Positions 24,610-34,700 of a stretch of DNA of 64,000 nucleotides are shown one piece after another. Source of the DNA: Flavobacteriales bacterium (GTDB taxonomy: Bacteria > Bacteroidota > Bacteroidia > Flavobacteriales_E > Vicingaceae); assembly GCA_020635815.1 (NCBI GenBank), contig JACJZB010000001.1:434001-498000 (forward strand), in the 5' to 3' direction. A program made the translations under genes and the position numbers. A model generated the notes under the pieces. It was given only the letters and a program-made list of their open reading frames with translations. It ran no database searches and had not been told where the DNA came from. The stretch's first letter is position 1. Every line of letters starts with the position of its first letter.

Positions 24610-26061
24610 GTGCAACGGAAGTTTATCATTAATCTCGGCTTATTGCTTTTGCTTAATTTTTTAATTAAGCCTTTTTGGATTTTTGGTATAGATAGAACAG
24701 TTCAAAATACGATTGCAGCAGAGGATTATGGAATTTACTTTACTCTGTTCAACTTTTCTATGTTGTTTAATATTTTGTTGGATTTTGGAATAACCAATTT
24801 TAATAACCGAAATATTGCTCAGCATAGGCAGTTACTCTCAAAATATTTCTCAGGCATAGTTGTTTTTAAGTTTTTGCTAGCCATATTTTATTTTGCAATC
24901 ACTTTTATTGTAGGTTTAATTGTTGGTTACGATTCTACTCGATTTCAAATTTTATTTTTCCTTTCTATTAATCAATTTTTAATTTCTTTTTTACAGTATT
25001 TAAGGTCAAATATTGCTGGTTTACAGTTGTTTGTGTTAGATAGTTTGTTCTCGGTTTTAGACAAAACCTTAATGATAGGTCTTTGTGCAGTATTAATCTG
25101 GGGGCATCTTTTTGAAGGAGAATTCACTATAATGCAATTTATTTACGCACAAACATTAGCTTATTTGTTAGCAGTTATTATTGTGTTTTTAACGGTTTTA
25201 ATTAAAGCTAAAAAATTCAAGTTTCAATTAAATATTCCTTTTTTAATCTTAATAATTAAACAAACAGCACCTTATGCTTTACTTGTTTTAACCATGACTA
25301 TCTATTATCGATTAGATGTAATTATGATTGATTATATGTTGGAAGATGGAGAATATCAATCATCAGTTTACGCCCAAGCTTATCGTTTAATGGATGCTTC
25401 TAATCAAGTAGGAGTACTGTTTGCAGGGTTATTATTACCCATGTTTGCTTTTATGATACAGAAAAAAGAAAAATTGGATAAACTAATTAAACTTTCATTT
25501 GGGTTGCTTTTTATTCCTGCAATAGTGTTGGCTTTTATTTCATTTTCTTATGCTAAAGATATTATGACGTTATTGTACCATACTGATGTTCATGATGCTA
25601 CAAAAGTTTTGCCTGTATTGATGTTTTGTTTCGTTGCCATTGCATCAACTTATATTTTTGGAACATTATTAACTGCAAATGGTAATTTAAAACAGCTAAA
25701 TATATTAGCAATCAGTGGAATGACTTTAAACATTATATTGAATATAATTTTAATACCTAGTTATAAAGCTTTGGGCTCGGCAATTGCAAGTTTAATAACT
25801 CAGTTTGTGGTGCTTTTTGCTCAAGTATTCTTAGTGAAGATTATTTTTAATTTAAGATTAAACCAAAAGTTTATTTTAAGTTTAATTAGTTTTGTTTCCT
25901 TGTTATTTATAACTGTTTGGGTATTTCAAAATATAGAACTGAATTTTATAGTTAAAGTAATTTCAATTAGTGTTTTTGCTTTAGGTTTTTCTATTATTTT
26001 ACGTATAATAAACCTTAAAAATATGGTAGAATTATTACTAAAAAGAGGCACTTCAGAATAG
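24610..26061 (+). CDS. Oligosaccharide flippase / lipopolysaccharide biosynthesis membrane protein (Wzx-like)
   Basis: The 483-residue protein has about 14 hydrophobic helices and follows the MOP flippase pattern: KPFWIFGIDRTVQNTI and AEDYGIYFTLFNFSMLFNIL at the N-terminus, and YKALGSAIASLITQFVVL near the C-terminus. Such proteins flip undecaprenyl-linked glycan units. The start is GTG at 24610. It leads a block with two Wzz-like chain-length proteins and an O-antigen polymerase/ligase, which supports a Wzx/Wzy-type assembly line. The N-terminus is longer than that of the flippase at 4.5-5.8 kb, and the two are not close copies. Confidence 0.85.
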   Translation: MQRKFIINLGLLLLLNFLIKPFWIFGIDRTVQNTIAAEDYGIYFTLFNFSMLFNILLDFGITNFNNRNIAQHRQLLSKYFSGIVVFKFLLAIFYFAITFIVGLIVGYDSTRFQILFFLSINQFLISFLQYLRSNIAGLQLFVLDSLFSVLDKTLMIGLCAVLIWGHLFEGEFTIMQFIYAQTLAYLLAVIIVFLTVLIKAKKFKFQLNIPFLILIIKQTAPYALLVLTMTIYYRLDVIMIDYMLEDGEYQSSVYAQAYRLMDASNQVGVLFAGLLLPMFAFMIQKKEKLDKLIKLSFGLLFIPAIVLAFISFSYAKDIMTLLYHTDVHDATKVLPVLMFCFVAIASTYIFGTLLTANGNLKQLNILAISGMTLNIILNIILIPSYKALGSAIASLITQFVVLFAQVFLVKIIFNLRLNQKFILSLISFVSLLFITVWVFQNIELNFIVKVISISVFALGFSIILRIINLKNMVELLLKRGTSE

Positions 26062-26121
26062 AATAAAAATAGTACTTTTACGGCTCTTTAAAATAATCGA
26101 ATAAGCATTTGCTTGTAGCTG

Positions 26122-27120
26122 ATGATAACTGAGGAAGAAAATTCATATCAAATTAATAAGCAAAGCTTTTTTTCTCAGATAGTGTTGTGGAGAAAACAAT
26201 TGTTGATTATAGCGTTATTTACAATAATTTGTTCTTCTATTGTATCTTTTTTTATAAAAGATAAGTATCAATCCTCAGTAATTTTATATCCTACTACAAC
26301 TAGCTCTATTTCGAAAGCATTAATTTCTGAGAATTATAGCGGCAAAGACGATATTCTTGAGTTTGGAGATGTAGAACAAGCTGAGCAATTAATTCAGATT
26401 TTAAATTCGGATGAAATTAGAAACAGGATAATTCAAAAGTATGATTTATTGAACCATTATGGCATTGATAAAGATGATGAATACCCAGAAGCAAATCTAA
26501 ATAGAGAATATAGAGATAATATTTCATTTAAATTAACGAAATACATGGCAGTAGAGATAAAAGTGTTAGATTACAATAGTGACACTGCTGCTATGATTGC
26601 AAACGATATTTCTATGCTTTTAGACACTGTAAAAAATAGAATGCGTAAAGAAATAGCAAAAGAGGCATTGAAAATAGTTAAAAATGAATATTTGTATCAA
26701 AACGAATATGTAATAAAGTTAGAGGATTCATTAACCTCACTTCGTCAGTTGGGCGTTTTAGATTATGAGTCACAAGCAGAACGAATTACGGAACAGATGT
26801 CTATTGCAATTTTACAAGGGAAACAAAGTGCTGTAAAAGCACTAGAAGATAAGTTAGCAATTTTATCAAAGTACGGAGGTGCTTATGTTTCTATACGAGA
26901 TCAATTAGAATATGAAAAAAAACAACTCACTTTTATTCATGCTAAATACCAATCTGTAAAGGTTGATGCTGAGAATAATTTACAACATAAATTTATAGTG
27001 AATAAAGCAGTTGCTACCGAGCAACCAATTTATCCAATTCGTTGGTTAATTGTGTTAATTTCAACAATTTCAGTATTATTGCTATCAATTTTTTTAATAT
27101 TACTTTTTAATAAAAAATAA
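26122..27120 (+). CDS. Wzz-like chain-length determinant (first of two)
   Basis: The 332-residue protein has a transmembrane helix at about residues 28-50, a long extracytoplasmic, partly coiled-coil region, and a second helix near the C-terminus preceded by the family's proline-rich segment PIYPIRWLIVLIS. This is the architecture of polysaccharide co-polymerases that set chain length, here without a cytoplasmic tyrosine kinase domain. It lies 60 bases after the flippase gene and 4 bases before a second protein of the same kind. The pair are clearly related but diverged, so they probably work as a heteromer or on different chain classes. Confidence 0.8.
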   Translation: MITEEENSYQINKQSFFSQIVLWRKQLLIIALFTIICSSIVSFFIKDKYQSSVILYPTTTSSISKALISENYSGKDDILEFGDVEQAEQLIQILNSDEIRNRIIQKYDLLNHYGIDKDDEYPEANLNREYRDNISFKLTKYMAVEIKVLDYNSDTAAMIANDISMLLDTVKNRMRKEIAKEALKIVKNEYLYQNEYVIKLEDSLTSLRQLGVLDYESQAERITEQMSIAILQGKQSAVKALEDKLAILSKYGGAYVSIRDQLEYEKKQLTFIHAKYQSVKVDAENNLQHKFIVNKAVATEQPIYPIRWLIVLISTISVLLLSIFLILLFNKK

Positions 27121-27124
27121 CACC

Positions 27125-28078
27125 ATGTTTGACTTAAAAAATATGAACAACAGTCTTCTTGAAATGTTTATGAAAAATTTCAAGTTACTAACAATTGTAG
27201 GGATTGCAGCTGCTATTTTATCAGTTGTATTTTCATCATCAACATTTATTGATCCTAAATTTCAATCACAAGCAGTGGTTTATCCATCCAATTTAGGAGA
27301 ATATTCAGAAGAAAGTCCAATAGAGCAAATGATGCAATGGTTTGAATCTAGAACTATTAAAGAAAATGTAATAAAAGAACTAGGTTTAGCTGAGCATTAT
27401 GAAATTGACACAAAAACAGATAGCTTAGGTCATTATTGGTTATTATTAGAATACGATGAAAATGTAAGTATTAATGAAACAAAATATGAGTCTGCAGAGA
27501 TTACTGTTAAAGATGTTGAGCCAGAAATGGCTTATAAAATGGTAAACAAAATTATTGAAAATGTAAATAAAGTAATTCGGGCAGAGCACAAAAAAAGAGC
27601 CGTTGAGGATTTTAAAACTATTGAAAAACAATTCAATAAGGTTAAGATGGAGTTAGATTCTGTTTCAAAAGAATTGACAAAAATCAGAAAAGACTTTAGC
27701 ATTATCAATTATGGAGCTCAATCAATAGAGGTAATGAAGGGGTATTTGAAAACAGTAGAAGGGTCAAGTAAATCAAATATTAATAATACTGAAGTATTAA
27801 GACTAAAAGAAAATCTTGAGAATAAAGGAGGTGATTTTATTGTTTTGGATCAAAGAGTTTATCAATTGTTAGACTCGTATAAAACATGGGAAAAAGAATA
27901 CAATAATGCTTTGAAAATAGTTAATCGAGAAATGACTTATACCAATATGGTTACTCCACCTTTTATTTCATATAAAAAGGTATATCCAGTAAGGTGGTTA
28001 ATCGTCGCAATTTCTACTTTTTCGGCAGTATTCTTTGCTTTTGTAGTTTTGTTGTTTTCACAAAAAGTGAAAAAATAA
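27125..28078 (+). CDS. Wzz-like chain-length determinant (second of two)
   Basis: The 317-residue product has the same plan as its neighbour: a helix at about residues 17-38, an extracytoplasmic domain beginning DPKFQSQAVVYPSNLGEYS, coiled-coil-prone central sequence (KTIEKQFNKVKMELDSVSKE), and the closing KVYPVRWLIVAIS plus helix. The start ATG is followed by MFDLKNMNNSLLEMFMKNFK. It sits 4 bases after the first Wzz-like gene and 4 bases before the ligase/polymerase gene, so the three are surely one transcript. Confidence 0.8.
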   Translation: MFDLKNMNNSLLEMFMKNFKLLTIVGIAAAILSVVFSSSTFIDPKFQSQAVVYPSNLGEYSEESPIEQMMQWFESRTIKENVIKELGLAEHYEIDTKTDSLGHYWLLLEYDENVSINETKYESAEITVKDVEPEMAYKMVNKIIENVNKVIRAEHKKRAVEDFKTIEKQFNKVKMELDSVSKELTKIRKDFSIINYGAQSIEVMKGYLKTVEGSSKSNINNTEVLRLKENLENKGGDFIVLDQRVYQLLDSYKTWEKEYNNALKIVNREMTYTNMVTPPFISYKKVYPVRWLIVAISTFSAVFFAFVVLLFSQKVKK

Positions 28079-28082
28079 GAAG

Positions 28083-29528
28083 GTGATAAAAACCTTAAAG
28101 TCATATTATCTTTATGTTTTTAGTTTTCTATTCATTCTATTGAATAGTTTATTAATTGCTAATGAATTTTATTATTTAGCAATACTACCTTTTGTATTAG
28201 CAATAGTTTATTTAGCCTTTTATGATGTTGAAAAGCTAATGTGGTTTATTGTGTTTACTACTCCAATTTCTATGAATTTAGAAGAGTTGTCTTTGGGTGG
28301 AATAGGAATGTATTTACCAACCGAACCTTTAATGTTTGGAGTAATGATATTGTTTTTCTTGAAACTAATGGCTGATAAGAAGTTTGATGCTAAAATAGTT
28401 AAGCATCCAGTAACGATTATCATTTTATTGCAATTAGGTTGGATATTATTTACCTCAATTACAAGTGAAATGCCAATTGTTTCATTAAAGTTCTTATTGT
28501 CACGATTGTGGTTTGTAGTTTGCTTTTATTTTATAGGAACACAATTATTTAAAAAATTATCAAATTATAAAATTTTCTTTTGGTGTTATCTGATTCCCTT
28601 GGCTGGAGTGGTAATTTATGCAGTAATAAGACTAGCAACTTATAGCTTTAATGAAAAAGCTGCTCATTGGGTAATGGAGCCATTTTTTAAAGACCATACT
28701 TCTTATGGAGCAATATTAGCGATGTTTGTGCCTATACCATTTATCTTTTTAGCTAAAGCAGAAAAATATTCCACAAAAGTATTTGCAAGTATTTTTCTTA
28801 CCATTTTGGTTATAGGAACTATCTTTTCTTACACAAGAGCAGCATGGGTAAGTTTGGTTGTTGCAGTGGTGCTTTTTCTTATTTATACATATAAAATAAA
28901 GTTTAAGATTTTAGTTACAATTGGTACTGTTGGGTTAATTCTTTTAGCATTAAACTGGAATAGTTTAATGATGGATTTAGAGCGTAATAATCAAGATTCC
29001 TCTGCTAATTTATCAGAACATGTTAAATCCATTTCAAATGTATCTACTGATGCATCTAATTTAGAACGTATCAATAGATGGACTTCTGCTTGGTTGATGT
29101 TTTTAGAAAGGCCTATTTTAGGTTGGGGGCCAGGAACCTATGTTTTTCAATATGCACCTTTTCAACTATCAAAAAATAAAACAATAATCAGTACAAACGT
29201 AGGAAACAATGGTAATGCACATAGTGAATATATTGGGCCTTTAGCTGAACAAGGACTGGTAGGAACCATAATGGTAGTACTATTGATAAGTATGGTTTTT
29301 TATAAAGGGTCGGCTTTATATCATCGGTTGCCAAAAGGTGAATTAAAAACAGTTGTACTTTTTACTTTATTAGGATTGTTTACTTATGTTATACACGGGT
29401 TTTTAAATAATTACCTTGACACAGACAAAGCTTCAGTACCTTTCTGGGGATTTATTGCATTAATTGTTGCAATAGATGTTTACCATTCTAACGATGAATC
29501 AGCATTACTTGAATCGGAGACCAAGTAG
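28083..29528 (+). CDS. O-antigen ligase/polymerase family membrane protein
   Basis: The 481-residue protein has about 12 membrane helices and the Wzy_C-type loop: ERINRWTSAWLMFLERPILG, then GWGPGTYVFQYAPF and NAHSEYIGPLAEQGLVG with the conserved histidine. The family includes WaaL ligases and Wzy polymerases; the linked flippase and Wzz-like genes favour a polymerase. The start is GTG at 28083. Its 3' end overlaps the convergent phosphatase gene by 24 bases. A second family member is at 53.5 kb. Confidence 0.82.
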   Translation: MIKTLKSYYLYVFSFLFILLNSLLIANEFYYLAILPFVLAIVYLAFYDVEKLMWFIVFTTPISMNLEELSLGGIGMYLPTEPLMFGVMILFFLKLMADKKFDAKIVKHPVTIIILLQLGWILFTSITSEMPIVSLKFLLSRLWFVVCFYFIGTQLFKKLSNYKIFFWCYLIPLAGVVIYAVIRLATYSFNEKAAHWVMEPFFKDHTSYGAILAMFVPIPFIFLAKAEKYSTKVFASIFLTILVIGTIFSYTRAAWVSLVVAVVLFLIYTYKIKFKILVTIGTVGLILLALNWNSLMMDLERNNQDSSANLSEHVKSISNVSTDASNLERINRWTSAWLMFLERPILGWGPGTYVFQYAPFQLSKNKTIISTNVGNNGNAHSEYIGPLAEQGLVGTIMVVLLISMVFYKGSALYHRLPKGELKTVVLFTLLGLFTYVIHGFLNNYLDTDKASVPFWGFIALIVAIDVYHSNDESALLESETK

Positions 29529-30728
29529 TGCAACATCATCACTAAATTCATTTCCAGCTTTAAACTCACTTAATTCTGAAATTATATTTTCAATAAGGGT
29601 AGTGATAGATTTATTTTTGTTGTTCAGAATTATTCTTTCTAACGCCTCAGTACTAAATTCCACGTTATTAATATCAGTTTGTTCAGTAACACCGTCTGTA
29701 AAACACATTAAGACTGTGTTTTTTGGAATTTTAATGTTTTTCTCGGTAATAGAAGGTATTTGTTCAAACATGCCAAGAATAGTACATCCATCATGCAATT
29801 CTTTAAATTGATGACCAATTAACAATAAGGGAGGATTATGTCCAGCATTGATAAACTGCAAGTTTCTGGTTGTACAATTGTATTTACCGATAAAGGCGGT
29901 AATAAATTTTTCTCGTTTAGCACTTCCAATTATGGTAGAATTTAATTCAGTTACGAGTTCGGTTAGTGATGAAGTTCTTTTGATTAAAGAACGCAAGCTA
30001 GCCTGAAAATTAGACATGATTAATGCTGCTGAAACTCCTTTTCCAGAAACATCGGCTATACAAAATGCAATTTCATCACGGTTTAGTTGTACAAAATCAT
30101 AATAATCTCCTCCAACCATGTGGTGAGGGAGGTATTTTGCTGCTATTTCAATTTCAGTATTGTTGGGTAATTTATCAGGAAAAAGCATGGTTTGCATTTC
30201 TGATGCAAGTTCCATCTCTTTTTCAATAGCTATTTGGTTGAGATTTTTTTTATATAACCGTTTATTTTCAATAGCCACAACTATTAAGTTGGTAAACGTT
30301 TGTATAAATGTTAAATGTTTAATGATGGGACTAACTTCTATTTTCTCACCAATTAAATCGCCAATTAAAACATAAGCAAGAGGGTGTGACTTATGAAAAA
30401 CAGGGATGATTACGTCAAAGTCTTGAAGATTAGGATTGTCTAAAGATTGAGAACTAACAATTTCATTAATACTTAATAAATCTTTCTCAACATTTATAAT
30501 GCTACATTCAGTGCCATAACACAATTCTTGATTCCATTTTTCTCCATCATAACTGTAGAGCAAAATTTTACCAATAGTTAAATCATCAATTAAAACTTCT
30601 TTATAAATTTTAAATAAATCAGCTTGAGGCAAATTGTTATTTATAGCTTTGGTTAACTCTAAAAGCCTACTCAATTTAAGTTTACCCAGTTGTAATCTTT
30701 TTTTTATGTTTTTGGTTGATTTATTCAC
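29505..30728 (-). CDS. PP2C-type (SpoIIE) serine phosphatase with N-terminal GAF-like sensor
   Basis: The C-terminal half is a SpoIIE-like phosphatase: MVGGDYYDFVQLNRDEIAF, IADVSGKGVSAALIMSNFQ, LQFINAGHNPPLLL, CFTDGVTEQTD and the final SDDVALLGLRF give the metal-binding aspartates. Residues of about 30-170 look like a GAF-type sensory domain (KILLYSYDGEKWNQELCYG). Such proteins commonly dephosphorylate anti-sigma-factor antagonists, but no partner switch gene is nearby. The start is GTG at 30728, within the end of the lpxD-like gene (8-base overlap), suggesting coupling. The 3' end overlaps the ligase/polymerase gene on the other strand. Confidence 0.87.
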   Translation of the reverse strand: MNKSTKNIKKRLQLGKLKLSRLLELTKAINNNLPQADLFKIYKEVLIDDLTIGKILLYSYDGEKWNQELCYGTECSIINVEKDLLSINEIVSSQSLDNPNLQDFDVIIPVFHKSHPLAYVLIGDLIGEKIEVSPIIKHLTFIQTFTNLIVVAIENKRLYKKNLNQIAIEKEMELASEMQTMLFPDKLPNNTEIEIAAKYLPHHMVGGDYYDFVQLNRDEIAFCIADVSGKGVSAALIMSNFQASLRSLIKRTSSLTELVTELNSTIIGSAKREKFITAFIGKYNCTTRNLQFINAGHNPPLLLIGHQFKELHDGCTILGMFEQIPSITEKNIKIPKNTVLMCFTDGVTEQTDINNVEFSTEALERIILNNKNKSITTLIENIISELSEFKAGNEFSDDVALLGLRFK

Positions 30729-31653
30729 CTTTCAGTTTTTCTATAATAGCAGGAATTTGTCTTATTGAAGCCATTTCTCTCATCTTTTCTCTAAATTCTC
30801 CAGCAGGACTACCAAAATAAGATTTGCCTGCTTCTAATGACTTAGAAACACCTGATTGAGCCATTACAGTTACATTATCTCCAATTGTTATGTCGCTAGG
30901 TATTCCGGCTTGTCCCCACAGAGTAACATTGTTTCCAATAACAGAACAACCAGCAATTCCTACTTGAGAAGCAAGGATACACATTTCGCCAACTAAAGTA
31001 TCATGTCCAATTTGAACATGGTTATCAATTTTAGTGTGTTTTCCAATAATTGTATCCCCTGTAACTCCTTTATCAATTGTACTACACGCTCCAATTTCAA
31101 CATAGTCTTGTATAATAGTTCTTCCACCTGAATTTAATCGTTCTCGATGGTCACCTCTATTTTTGTAATAGAATGCCATTCCTCCAATCACACAATTAGA
31201 TTGAATAATTACATTTTCTCCGATAATACAATTGTCGTGAATTACAACATTAGGAAATAGTATCGTATTGTTTCCAATTTTAACATTGTTACCAAGAGTT
31301 ACAGTGTCGTGTATTTGGCAATTAGAACCAATCTGTGCTGAAGTTGAAATTTTTGAGGTGTTGAATTCAAATGGTCTAAAAAAATTAATTAAGAAATTAA
31401 AATCACGAAAAGGGTCTTCTGAGAAAATTAAACCTTTACCTTCAGGGCAATCTACCTTTTGGTTAATAATAACAATAGTAGCTTTAGAGTTTAAAGCTTT
31501 GTCGTAATACTTTGGATGGTCAACAAAAACAACGTCACCATTTTCAACAACATGAATTTCATTAATACCTGTAACAGGTAATTCTGGATTTCCATCAAAA
31601 TCACACCCCAATAATTGAGCTATGTTTTTGAGTGTGTTTTGAGCAATTTTCAT
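30721..31653 (-). CDS. lpxD: LpxD-like UDP-3-O-acylglucosamine N-acyltransferase
   Basis: The 310-residue protein has an N-terminal domain followed by left-handed beta-helix repeats (ISTSAQIGSNCQIHDTVTLG, NNVKIGNNTILFPNVVIHDN) and a C-terminal helix. The predicted catalytic His lies in KIDNHVQIGHDTLVGEMC, and GAYC-like sequence GQAGIPSDITIGDNVTVMAQ follows. This fits LpxD, the third enzyme of lipid A synthesis. Bacteroidota often carry a second LpxD homologue, and this copy is slightly short, so an exact LpxD role is likely but not proven. It overlaps the downstream phosphatase gene by 8 bases. Confidence 0.82.
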   Translation of the reverse strand: MKIAQNTLKNIAQLLGCDFDGNPELPVTGINEIHVVENGDVVFVDHPKYYDKALNSKATIVIINQKVDCPEGKGLIFSEDPFRDFNFLINFFRPFEFNTSKISTSAQIGSNCQIHDTVTLGNNVKIGNNTILFPNVVIHDNCIIGENVIIQSNCVIGGMAFYYKNRGDHRERLNSGGRTIIQDYVEIGACSTIDKGVTGDTIIGKHTKIDNHVQIGHDTLVGEMCILASQVGIAGCSVIGNNVTLWGQAGIPSDITIGDNVTVMAQSGVSKSLEAGKSYFGSPAGEFREKMREMASIRQIPAIIEKLKGE

Positions 31654-31713
31654 GAATATAATTTTTTAATAAAGATAATAATACCAAAATAGAAATCAAT
31701 ATTGGAGCATAAA

Positions 31714-31743
31714 AAAACCCTCACTAAATTTTAGCGAGGGTTT
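31714..31743 (-). terminator. Intrinsic terminator after secDF
   Basis: AAACCCTC-A-CTAAA pairs with TTTAG-C-GAGGGTTT, giving an 8-bp stem extended by 5 bp with one mismatch. It lies about 20 bases past the secDF stop, with T-rich sequence on the minus strand side. Confidence 0.75.
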
Positions 31744-31763
31744 CGTTATAAATAAAATGAAAT

Positions 31764-34700
31764 TTATTTTTTCTCAATTTTCTTTGTAAAGTCATACATA
31801 ATTGGGGATGCAATAAATAAAGATGAGTATGTTCCGACAATTACACCAATTAATAATGCGAAAGAGAAGCCTCTAATTACTTCACCACCAAATAAGAATA
31901 TCATTAACAATACGAAGATTGTACTTAAAGAAGTATTTACAGTTCTACTTAATGTACTATTTAAAGCGTTATTAATAACGTCTTCTTCTTCTTGTTTTTT
32001 GAAAGATCCTAAATACTCTCTAATTCTATCGAATACAACTACAGTATCATTTATAGAGTAACCAACCACAGTTAAGATTGCAGCAATAAATGCTTGGTCA
32101 ACTTCTAAAGAGAAAGGTAAAATACCATAGAAGATAGAGAAAATAGCCAATGTAATTAATACATCATGGAATAATGCGAATACAGCACCAATTCCAAATT
32201 GCCATTTCTTAAATCTAAATACGATGTAAATAAATATGATAACTAGAGAGAATAAGATAGACCAGAATGATGAGGTTTTAATATCATCAGCAATAGTTGG
32301 CCCTACTTTTTGTGAACTCATTACTTCATACTTGTCATTTAAAGTAGAAAGGCCTTCATTTAATTTACCTTCTACAATATCATCAGCATTTTCTTCTTCG
32401 TTATCAATCATGTAGGTAGTAGTAATCTTAACTTGATTGTTGTCTCCAAAAGTTTTTGTTTCAGGAGAAGTTTCAAATAAAGTTTCTAAACTTTTAGAAA
32501 TAGCTGTTGTAGAAACTGGAGCATCAAAACGAACAACGTAAGTTCTACCACCTTTAAAGTCAATGCCATATTGTAAACCTTTAGTAGCTAAAGAACCAAT
32601 TCCAATAATTATAATAATTCCTGAGAGAATATAGAATTTTTTACGGTTATTTAAAAAGTTGATGTTTGTGTTTTTAAATGCTCCTTCAGTAAACTTAGTT
32701 GAGAAACTTAAAACTTTATTTTTGTTTAAGTTAAATTCAAAAATTAAGCGAGTAATAAAGATTGCAGTAAATAATGAAGTACCAATACCTATTACCAAAG
32801 TTTTAGCAAAACCTTCAACTGGACCTGTTCCAAAGAACCATAATACAGCACCAGTTAATAATGTAGTAACGTTGGCATCAATAATAGAAGAATAGGCAAA
32901 TTTATAACCATCGGCTACAGCTAATCTTGTTCCTTTACCAGCAGCAATTTCTTCTCTAATACGCTCAAATATAAGTACGTTAGCATCTACCGACATACCA
33001 ATTGTTAAGATAATACCAGCAATACCAGGTAATGTAAGTGCAATTAATTGCGGCATAGAAGCCAGTACGCCAAAAATGAAGAACATATTGGCTAATAATG
33101 CGATTACTGAAGCAATACCAGCTTTAGAGTAGTAAAATACCATGTAAGCTAATACAACTAATAGTGCAACTAAGAATGAGAACATTCCTTTGTTGATAGA
33201 CTCATGCCCTAGAGTAGGTCCAACAACATTCTCTTCAATAATTCTTGCAGGAGCAGGTAATTTACCAGCTTTTAAGATGTTTGCAATTAATTTTGCTTCT
33301 TCAATATCAAAGTTTCCTGTAATGTTTGATTGACCTCCAGAAATTTCACCTTGAACAGTAGGGAAAGAGTAAACTAAGTTGTCTAATGCAATTACAACAG
33401 ATTTTCCAATATTGTCAGCAGTAATGTGTTTCCATTTGTTAGCTCCTTCACCATTCATTGCCATATCAATTCTTGGAGAACCAGAAAATTGGTCAAATTG
33501 TTGAGAAGCGTCAATAATAACATCTCCTTCTAATACTGCTTTACCTTCTCTGTTGTCAACTTTAATTGCTAATAATTGTAAAAATTTACCTTCATCGTCG
33601 TAAGGTTTAGCAGTCCATAAAAATTTAATTCTTGGAGGAAATAAAGCTTTTACTTCTTTCATCGCCATATAAGCGTTTACTTTAGCAGTATCTTTAATTG
33701 CAACATAACCTACAATTGGACCTTGACCAGGAAAGTATTGCCCATTTTCGTCTTGAAAAATAGCTGGACGCATAATCGCGAATAATGGATGTTCTTTAGC
33801 GTAATCTTCAAAAGATTGATCGGGAGTAGCTACTGCATTTGAATCAGTAGATTCACTATCAGCACCTTCAATTTTATCTAATAATGAAGAAGTGCCTTCT
33901 TCTGTAGTGCTAGCTGTTGAGTCAATTAAATTTTCAATAGCATCAGCCACTTCTTCAGCAGTACCTTCTTCTAAAACTTCCTCAGTTGTTGTAGTTGTAT
34001 CAACAACACTTTCTTTTGCTTTGTTTGCAGCCCCTAATAATTCATCAGCTTGAGCTAACATAGGGTAAATTTCTTGGTTTTCGTAAGTTAACCAAAATTC
34101 TAATTTAGCTGTACCTTGTAATAACTGACGTACTCTTGCTTTATCTTTTACACCTGGCAGCTCTACTAAAATACGGTCAGAACCTGTTAACTTTTGAATA
34201 TTAGGTTGAGCAGCACCAAACAAGCTAATTCTAGTTCTTAATACGTTAAAAGAACGCTCAATAGCATCATCAGCTTCATCTTTAATAAAAGCTAAAACTT
34301 CTTCGTTAGTTGCATTTGGAGATAATTTATCTTTATTATCTAAAGTATAAAAAATAGAAGATAATTTTCCATTAGGATTTTTTTCTTGATAAGCTTGTCC
34401 AAATAAAGTAACAAAATCAGCATTTGTAGCTTTTTGAGCTTTTTTTGCATCAATTATTGCTTGGTTAAAAGCATTGTCTTTACTAAAAGAAGATAAAGCT
34501 TTTACAACTTCATTAATTTGAACTTCAAGTGTAACGTTCATTCCACCTTTTAAATCCAAACCTAAGTTTAAAGTCTTCGTTCTTAACTCTCCGTAAGTAT
34601 ATCCAATAATAGGATAAACCTCTTCAGAAGACATTGAATCTAAATAAGCGTATTCAACATCTGAATCACCATTAGCGTACTCTTTAGCATCGCTTTCTAC

